DNA of 57,531 bases, from NCBI GenBank assembly GCA_016933275.1, contig JAFGBI010000183.1:1-57531 (forward strand). Direction: 5' to 3'. A model generated the notes under the pieces. That model was not told the origin of the DNA. It saw only the letters and a program-made list of their open reading frames with translations, and did not search any database. Both the position numbers and the translations under genes were made by a program. The stretch comes from Polyangiaceae bacterium (GTDB lineage: Bacteria > Myxococcota_A > Polyangia > Polyangiales > Polyangiaceae). Positions 52,525-57,531 of the stretch are shown here, one piece after another (position 1 is the first letter of the stretch; every line of letters begins with the position of its first letter).

Positions 52525-52827
52525 CTACTCCGTCAGGGCAGGCCGCTCGATGAGCCGCGTCACCTGCCAGCGCTTCTCCTTCGAGAAGGGGCGGTGCTCG
52601 GTGATTTCGACTCGATCACCGACCTTGAACTCGTTGTTCTCGTCGTGCGCCTTGTAGCGACGTCGAACGCGAACGTACTTCTTGTACACGGGGTCCAGCT
52701 TCATCCGGACGGTTTCCACCACCACCGTCTTGTCCATCTTGTCGCTCTTGACGCGACCGATGAGCCTCCGACGGTGCGGCGCGCGGTCGGTGCCGGCAGC
52801 CTGCGGTCCAGTTGCCTCGGTGTTCAC
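52525..52827 (-). CDS. rpsQ: Ribosomal protein S17
   Basis: 100 aa with about 22 extra N-terminal residues. The core reads [40 protein letters not shown] and [20 protein letters not shown]. The start overlaps the rpmC stop as ATGA. Confidence 0.96.
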   Translation of the reverse strand: MNTEATGPQAAGTDRAPHRRRLIGRVKSDKMDKTVVVETVRMKLDPVYKKYVRVRRRYKAHDENNEFKVGDRVEITEHRPFSKEKRWQVTRLIERPALTE

Positions 52828-53054
52828 GACTCAGTTCCTCCCTGGACATCCGCGACCTTCGCGGCGGTCCGGGCGCGCTCGTGCAGGATATGCTCGATGC
52901 GCGCGATGTCCTTCCGGGTTCGCCCCAGCGAGCTCGTGTTCTCGAGCTGCCCGGTGTGGTTCTTCATCCGGCTCTGGAAGAGCTCCTTGCGGAGCGACCT
53001 CTTCAGCTCCTCGAGGTCGGTGGTGGTCCGTTCGCGGAGGTCCTTGGCTTCCAT
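52824..53054 (-). CDS. rpmC: Ribosomal protein L29
   Basis: 76 aa. [20 protein letters not shown], then KELFQSRMKNHTGQLENTSS. It lies near the exit tunnel. ATG 53054 lies inside the rplP stop (TGATG). Confidence 0.96.
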   Translation of the reverse strand: MEAKDLRERTTTDLEELKRSLRKELFQSRMKNHTGQLENTSSLGRTRKDIARIEHILHERARTAAKVADVQGGTES

Positions 53055-53467
53055 CAGAACACCCCCCTGGCCAAAAACTTGGTTGGAACCGGCAGCTTGG
53101 CGGCTGCCAGCCGAAACGCCTCCCGCGCGAGCTTCTCGTCCACTCCCGAGATCTCGAAAAGCACGCGCCCGGGCTTGACCAGCGCGACCCACAGCTCGAC
53201 GCTCCCCTTGCCGCTGCCCATGCGGACCTCGAGTGGCTTCTTGGTCACCGGGCGGTCCGGGAACACCCGGATCCAGAGCTTCCCCGCACGCTTCACATGG
53301 CGCTGGATTGCCATGCGACCGGCCTCGATCTGGCGCGCTGACAGCCGGCTGCACTCGGTTGCCTGCAGGGCGAAATCACCGAATGACACGTCGCTCCCCT
53401 TCCAGGCAGTGCCTGCGGAGCGACCCTTTTGCATTTTCCTGAACTTGGTTCGCTTCGGCTGGAGCAT
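53054..53467 (-). CDS. rplP: Ribosomal protein L16
   Basis: 137 aa. It organises the A-site region of the 50[41 protein letters not shown] and [20 protein letters not shown] are family hallmarks. Confidence 0.98.
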   Translation of the reverse strand: MLQPKRTKFRKMQKGRSAGTAWKGSDVSFGDFALQATECSRLSARQIEAGRMAIQRHVKRAGKLWIRVFPDRPVTKKPLEVRMGSGKGSVELWVALVKPGRVLFEISGVDEKLAREAFRLAAAKLPVPTKFLARGVF

Positions 53468-53470
53468 GGC

Positions 53471-54163
53471 TCACTCCGGAATGCGGCGGGCGCGGCGCTG
53501 GAGCACCTCACCCTTGAAGATCCAGACCTTGATCCCGATGATCCCGTAGGTCGTTCGCGCTTCGGCGAGACCGAAATCCACGTCGGCACGGAGGGTGTGC
53601 AGTGGCACCCGACCCTCGCGGTAGGTCTCCACTCGGCCCATCTCAGCGCCTCCGAGCCGACCGGCGCAGCGAACGCGCACGCCCTTGGCTCCGAACTTCA
53701 TCGCGGTGGACAGCGCCTTCTTCATCGCGCGCCGAAACGCGATCCGGCGCTCGAGCTGGGTGGCGATGTTCTCCGCGACGAGCTGGGCGTTCGTCTCCGC
53801 CTTGCGCACCTCCTGAACGTCGATGAACACCTCGTTGGACGTGAACGACTGGACACCGGGGAACCTCGCCTCCCCCTTCGCGGCCGAATCGAGGTTGCCG
53901 CTCTTGAGGATCTCGATCCCCTTGCCGCCCTTGCCGATGACCATGCCGGGACGAGCCGTGTAGACGATGACCTTGGCCTTGTTGGCCGCCCGCTCGACCT
54001 CCACGCTCGCGACGTTCGCGTTGTAGAGGTACTCCTTCACCGCGCGCTTGATGCGGATGTCCTCGTGCAGCCACTTGTTGTACTGCTTGTCCTCGTACCA
54101 CTTGCTGGTCCACGTCTTGATGACGCCGAGGCGGAAGCCGTACGGATGCGTCTTCTGTCCCAT
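53471..54163 (-). CDS. rpsC: Ribosomal protein S3
   Basis: 230 aa from ATG 54163. It guards mRNA entry. [20 protein letters not shown], the KH motif [20 protein letters not shown], and the C-terminal [20 protein letters not shown] are intact. A 173-bp GC-rich spacer (54164-54336) separates it from rplV; it shows short palindromes such as CCGGGCCCGG but no gene. Confidence 0.97.
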   Translation of the reverse strand: MGQKTHPYGFRLGVIKTWTSKWYEDKQYNKWLHEDIRIKRAVKEYLYNANVASVEVERAANKAKVIVYTARPGMVIGKGGKGIEILKSGNLDSAAKGEARFPGVQSFTSNEVFIDVQEVRKAETNAQLVAENIATQLERRIAFRRAMKKALSTAMKFGAKGVRVRCAGRLGGAEMGRVETYREGRVPLHTLRADVDFGLAEARTTYGIIGIKVWIFKGEVLQRRARRIPE

Positions 54164-54336
54164 GATTCGCTGTGTCCTGTTGGCGGCGCCGGGGTTGGCT
54201 CCGGGGCGATGGTTCTCTGGGGTCGCGGATTCCTGATTGGCGAGATTCGTCGAGAGTGTCGGGGGGGGAGACGCCGGGCCCGGATCGCGGCGGGGAAGCG
54301 CAGCAGCGTCCAGCCGCGACGGCTCGAAGCGGGTCC

Positions 54337-54678
54337 TCAGCGTAGGTCGAGCTGGAGGTGGATGTGACTCACGCCTTTCGCGATGCGAGTCGCTCGCCCC
54401 TGGGCGCGCGGGCGCCACCGGCGCATGTGGGAGTTTGGCCCTTGGTCGACGGTCGCCCAGCTCACGAAGAGACCGTCGGGGTCGAGATCAGGCCGTTTGA
54501 GGCGGGCATTCGCCACGGCGCTGGCCAGCAGCTTCTTGAGTACGGGTGCCCCCGCCTTGCGGGTGAACTCGAGGAGCTGGAGCGCTTCGCCCACGTCCCG
54601 TCCGCGCACCAGATCGGCAATGACCCGGGCCTTGCGCGGACTGATCCTCTGGAAATTCGCTTTGGCTTGGCTGATCAT
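54337..54678 (-). CDS. rplV: Ribosomal protein L22
   Basis: 113 aa. Lines the exit tunnel. [20 protein letters not shown] and the beta-hairpin [20 protein letters not shown] are clear. An AAAGGAA ribosome site precedes ATG 54678, so it has its own initiation signals after the long spacer. Confidence 0.97.
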   Translation of the reverse strand: MISQAKANFQRISPRKARVIADLVRGRDVGEALQLLEFTRKAGAPVLKKLLASAVANARLKRPDLDPDGLFVSWATVDQGPNSHMRRWRPRAQGRATRIAKGVSHIHLQLDLR

Positions 54679-55060
54679 CTCGACAGTTTCCTTTGCGGGG
54701 ACTTATCGACCCCGGGGGCTCCGAAGAGCCCCCTTCACCCACCAACCAGGGGCGAGAAGACCGCCGGACCACTTGGTCCGGTGGGCCGAGAGAGGCAAGG
54801 TGCCTCTGCGGGGACGGAAGCGTCGCAGCCGACGTCCCCCCACTCCCCAGTGAGCGGCTGTTCAGCGGTCCTGGTTCCGGAGAGGGATTTCTCCGACGCA
54901 CCTGGCACCGAATAAGGGGACCGGCTAGGTAGCAGACCGGTCCCCGGTCTGCAAGCGTTTCAGGGAGCTTGGAGGTACGAGGGCTGCATTTCCCTGCACG
55001 CTCCCGGCCGGGCTCCAGGCCCGGCCGTCGGGGGCTCTCGCTCCCCGAGGCTCCAGCGCC
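54679..55060 (-). other. Structured non-coding spacer inside the S10 operon
   Basis: 382 bp between rpsS and rplV, which usually touch. No frame looks coding. Perfect stems on the transcribed strand, from rpsS onward: TCGGGG/CCCCGA (55028-55048), CGGCCGGGC/GCCCGGCCG (55005-55027), GCAGACCGG/CCGGTCTGC (54932-54952) or the competing GGGGACCGG/CCGGTCCCC (54916-54945). Then CGGAGA/TCTCCG (54878-54895), GGGGACG/CGTCCCC (54810-54839), AGAGGCA/TGCCTCT (54791-54807), CCGGACCA/TGGTCCGG (54764-54781) and GGGGGCTC with a TTCG loop (54714-54733). The density suggests a structured RNA element such as an attenuator, a protein-binding leader or a processing site. Confidence 0.65.
54916..54952 (-). promoter_or_regulatory. 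Mutually exclusive hairpins, attenuator-like
   Basis: On the minus strand stem A pairs GCAGACCGG with CCGGTCTGC (loop GGA). Stem B pairs GGGGACCGG, which overlaps stem A, with CCGGTCCCC downstream. Both have nine perfect pairs and cannot coexist. Stem B is followed by TTATT, a weak terminator-like tail, so stem A would act as the anti-terminator. Confidence 0.5.
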
Positions 55061-55348
55061 CTACTTCTTCGGCGGCGGACCCTTCTTCTTGTCCCCGGCG
55101 TGTCCGTGGAACGTCCGCGTGGCCGCAAATTCTCCGAACTTGTGACCCACCATGTTCTCGGTGACGAACACCGGGACGAACTTCCTCCCGTTGTGAACCG
55201 CGAACGTGATCCCGACCGCCTCGGGCAGGATGGTCGAGCGTCGCGACCAGGTCTTGATGACCTTCTTCGAGCTCGTCTCTTGAGCCTCCGCGATCTTGCT
55301 CATGAGGTGACCGTCGATGAACGGTCCCTTGCTGATACTCCTGGCCAT
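55061..55348 (-). CDS. rpsS: Ribosomal protein S19
   Basis: 95 aa. 30S head, next to S13. [40 protein letters not shown] and [15 protein letters not shown] are diagnostic. 2 bp after the rplB stop. Confidence 0.98.
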   Translation of the reverse strand: MARSISKGPFIDGHLMSKIAEAQETSSKKVIKTWSRRSTILPEAVGITFAVHNGRKFVPVFVTENMVGHKFGEFAATRTFHGHAGDKKKGPPPKK

Positions 55349-55350
55349 GC

Positions 55351-56178
55351 CTACTTCTTACCCCGTCGCTTGACGATCATGTTGTCGGTGCGCTTGTTGT
55401 TGCGTGTCTTCAGACCTTTGGAGAGTTGGCCCCACGGCGAGCACGGCTGCCGCCCGCCACTCGTGCGACCCTCGCCACCACCCATCGGGTGATCGACCGG
55501 GTTCATGGTCACGCCGCGGTTGTGAGGCCGCCGGCCGAGCCATCGCCGACGCCCTGCTTTGCCGAGCGAGAGGTTCTGCTGCTCGACGTTCGACACCTGG
55601 CCGACCGTCGCACGGCACTCGACGTGGATCTTCCGAACCTCCCCGCTGGGCAGCTTCACCTGAGCGTAGGACCCATCCCGAGCCATGAGCGTCGCCGCGA
55701 CGCCGGCGGAGCGGACGAGTTGGCCACCCTTCCCCTTCCGCATCTCGACGTTGTGGATGGTCGTGCCGATGGGGATGTCGGCAAGGCGAAGGCAGTTCCC
55801 GGGACGGATGTCGGCGAAGCGACTCGATACCACCGCATCGCCCTGCTTCAGCCCGTCTGGCGCCAGGATGTAGGCCTTCTCGCCATCGGCGTAATGAAGG
55901 AGCGCGATCCGCGCCGTGCGGTTGGGATCGTACTCGATCTCGGCAACCTTCGCCGGAACCCCGATCTTGTTGCGCTTGAAGTCGATGATCCGATAGCGCC
56001 GTTTGTGGCCGCCACCCCGAAAGCGAGAAGTGGTGCGGCCGTAGTTGTTTCTGCCACCCGAACTCGACTGCGGACTGAGGAGCTTGCGCAGGGGTTCAGA
56101 GGTGGTGATCTCCGTGTAGTCGCTCACGGTTCGAAAACGGCGACCTGCCGAGGTCGGCCTGGCTGCTTTGATGCCCAT
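55351..56178 (-). CDS. rplB: Ribosomal protein L2
   Basis: 275 aa. Near the peptidyl transferase centre. [20 protein letters not shown], then [20 protein letters not shown], and the functionally key [20 protein letters not shown] with its conserved His are all present. Confidence 0.98.
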   Translation of the reverse strand: MGIKAARPTSAGRRFRTVSDYTEITTSEPLRKLLSPQSSSGGRNNYGRTTSRFRGGGHKRRYRIIDFKRNKIGVPAKVAEIEYDPNRTARIALLHYADGEKAYILAPDGLKQGDAVVSSRFADIRPGNCLRLADIPIGTTIHNVEMRKGKGGQLVRSAGVAATLMARDGSYAQVKLPSGEVRKIHVECRATVGQVSNVEQQNLSLGKAGRRRWLGRRPHNRGVTMNPVDHPMGGGEGRTSGGRQPCSPWGQLSKGLKTRNNKRTDNMIVKRRGKK

Positions 56179-56181
56179 TCG

Positions 56182-56478
56182 TCATTCCTCCGACTCGTCG
56201 AAGAACTGGATCGAGTCGCCCTCTCGCAGGGTCACGATCGCCTTCTTCCAGTTCCTGCGGTTCATGACTCGACGCCCGAGGCGTCGCGGCTTGCCCCGCT
56301 GCACGAGGGTATTCACGTCGGTCACCTTGACCCCAAACAGCTCCTCGACGGCCTGCCGGATCTGGATCTTGTTGGCGCCGAGGTCGACTTCGAACACGAC
56401 CTTGTTCTCTTCCCGAAGCCGCGCCGCCTTCTCGGTGAGCGCGATCGGGCGCTTGATGATGTCCTCCGGCCTCAACAC
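56182..56478 (-). CDS. rplW: Ribosomal protein L23
   Basis: 98 aa. At the tunnel exit, dock for trigger factor and [43 protein letters not shown] and [20 protein letters not shown] fit the family. It overlaps the rplD end by 7 nt. Confidence 0.96.
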   Translation of the reverse strand: MLRPEDIIKRPIALTEKAARLREENKVVFEVDLGANKIQIRQAVEELFGVKVTDVNTLVQRGKPRRLGRRVMNRRNWKKAIVTLREGDSIQFFDESEE

Positions 56479-57110
56479 GACTCACCTCCCAGACAACGCG
56501 CCTCGAGCGCCTTAGCTGCTTCTTTCGAGACGACCAGGTGATCGTGCCGCAGGAGGTCGTACACGTTCACGCCCTCGGGCGGCAGGAACAGCTTGCCGTC
56601 GATGTTGCGAATGGAGAGCCGCAGCGTCTCGTTGGCCTTCGCGTCCACCACCAGGGTCTTCTTCCCCGCTTGCAGCACGTCGAGCACGCTCGCGATCGCC
56701 TTGGTCTTGATCTCGGCGAGCTCCATGTCATCAACTACAATGAGACGCCCCTCGCGCAGGAACAGGCTCAGCGCGCCGCGCAGCGCGCTGATGCGCACTC
56801 GACGTGGGGGCCGATAGCCGAAGTCCTGAGGCTTCGGCGGGTGCGCGCGACCGCCACCAACGTAGATGGGAGCCCGGAGCGAGCCGTGACGCGCACGGCC
56901 GGTGCCCTTCTGCCGGTAGAGCTTCTTCTTCGCTCCGCTGACCGCAGACCGCTCCTTGGCGGCGTGAGTGCCCGCTCGACGAGACGCCAGCTGCGCGGTG
57001 ACGACCTCGTGAAAGAGGTGCTCCTTCACCTCGGCGGCGAAGACCTCGTCGGCGAGCTCGAGCTCCCCGACCTTCTCTCGCTTCAAGTTGAAAACGTCCA
57101 CCTTGGCCAT
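56472..57110 (-). CDS. rplD: Ribosomal protein L4
   Basis: 212 aa. In E. coli it represses the S10 operon by attenuation. [20 protein letters not shown] and [20 protein letters not shown] are the tunnel-loop signature. It starts 10 bp after rpsJ, in the place where rplC would be expected to intervene. Confidence 0.97.
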   Translation of the reverse strand: MAKVDVFNLKREKVGELELADEVFAAEVKEHLFHEVVTAQLASRRAGTHAAKERSAVSGAKKKLYRQKGTGRARHGSLRAPIYVGGGRAHPPKPQDFGYRPPRRVRISALRGALSLFLREGRLIVVDDMELAEIKTKAIASVLDVLQAGKKTLVVDAKANETLRLSIRNIDGKLFLPPEGVNVYDLLRHDHLVVSKEAAKALEARCLGGESC

Positions 57111-57120
57111 TGGAGACTCC

Positions 57121-57432
57121 CTAGCTCTTGATCTCGACGTCGACGCCTGCCGACAAATCGAGCTTCATCAGCGCGTCCAGCGTCTGCGGAGTTGGCTCGA
57201 GGATGTCTATGAGACGCTTGTGCGTCCGCACCTCGAACTGCTCCCGCGACTTCTTGTCGACGTGCGGACCGCGCAGTACGGTGTAGCGGCGGATGGAGGT
57301 CGGCAGCGGTACCGGGCCCGCCACCCGCGCGCCGGTACGGCGCGCGGTCTCGACGATGTCCGAGGTGGACTTGTCGAGCAGCTGATGATCGAACGCCTTG
57401 AGGCGGATTCGGATTTTGGTGACGTCTGGCAT
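57121..57432 (-). CDS. rpsJ: Ribosomal protein S10
   Basis: 103 aa. Also the NusE partner in antitermination. [40 protein letters not shown] and [20 protein letters not shown] are diagnostic. It follows tuf by 8 bp. Confidence 0.98.
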   Translation of the reverse strand: MPDVTKIRIRLKAFDHQLLDKSTSDIVETARRTGARVAGPVPLPTSIRRYTVLRGPHVDKKSREQFEVRTHKRLIDILEPTPQTLDALMKLDLSAGVDVEIKS

Positions 57433-57440
57433 AGCAAAAC

Positions 57441-57531
57441 CTATTCGATGACCTGGGTCACGACGCCGGCGCCGACGGTCTTGCCGCCTTCGCGGATCGC
57501 GAAGCGCATCTGCTCCTCGAGGGCGACGGTC
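57441..57531 (-). CDS. tuf: Elongation factor Tu, C-terminal end (partial)
   Basis: Thirty residues enter from the right edge and read through [20 protein letters not shown] to the stop, the conserved EF-Tu C terminus. The rest lies outside the window. Confidence 0.9.
   Translation of the reverse strand, partial: TVALEEQMRFAIREGGKTVGAGVVTQVIE

Overview
The window is GC-rich DNA with dense genes, tight overlaps and many spurious long antisense frames. The gene set points to Myxococcota, probably Polyangia-like: Hanks-type kinases with a membrane segment, an FHA protein, Gly/Ser/Thr-rich lipoproteins, a cysteine-containing MYXO-CTERM-like tail paired with an MXAN_2562-like outer-membrane barrel, and a recA promoter carrying a plausible deltaproteobacterial LexA box. 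This placement is inference; no rRNA is present.

Layout. 1-650: an internally deleted transposase remnant next to inverted repeats. 0.66-13.2 kb: envelope genes. These are a CBM9-like lipoprotein, a LysM/small membrane protein/DUF58/BatA-like VWA operon, a SurA-like PPIase, a large pseudokinase-thioredoxin fusion, the FN3/MYXO-CTERM protein with its barrel partner, and a SprT-like metallopeptidase. 13.6-25.9 kb: recA, a Ser/Thr kinase, a TPR protein, rseP with a zinc-less LpxC-like partner, a lipoprotein, a proline-rich protein with degenerate cNMP-type domains, and ftsK. 26-32.6 kb: a HEAT-repeat lipoprotein, an RHH-FHA fusion, an L,D-transpeptidase, a TerB-like protein and a UbiB/AarF kinase. 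32.7-34.8 kb: ATP synthase Fo genes atpZ-atpI-atpB-atpE. 34.9-42.4 kb: a barrel protein, two coupled sensor histidine kinases, acylphosphatase and a large membrane-anchored protein.

42.4 kb to the end: the tuf-S10-spc-alpha cluster, all on the minus strand: tuf, rpsJ, rplD, rplW, rplB, rpsS, rplV, rpsC, rplP, rpmC, rpsQ, rplN, rplX, rplE, rpsN, rpsH, rplF, rplR, rpsE, rpmD, rplO, secY, adk, infA, rpmJ, rpsM, rpsK, rpsD, rpoA, rplQ. It departs from the textbook in three ways. rplC (L3) is missing between rpsJ and rplD. A 382-bp spacer packed with perfect hairpins, two of them mutually exclusive, separates rpsS from rplV. The infA frame has no ATG, GTG or TTG start and appears to begin at CTG or ACG.

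The strongest candidates for undescribed biology are the structured rpsS-rplV spacer, the non-canonical infA start, the LpxC-like protein that has lost all three zinc ligands beside rseP, and the pseudokinase joined through a membrane segment to two DsbA-like domains. All calls come from reading the sequence; no database search was run, and family names rest on remembered motifs.
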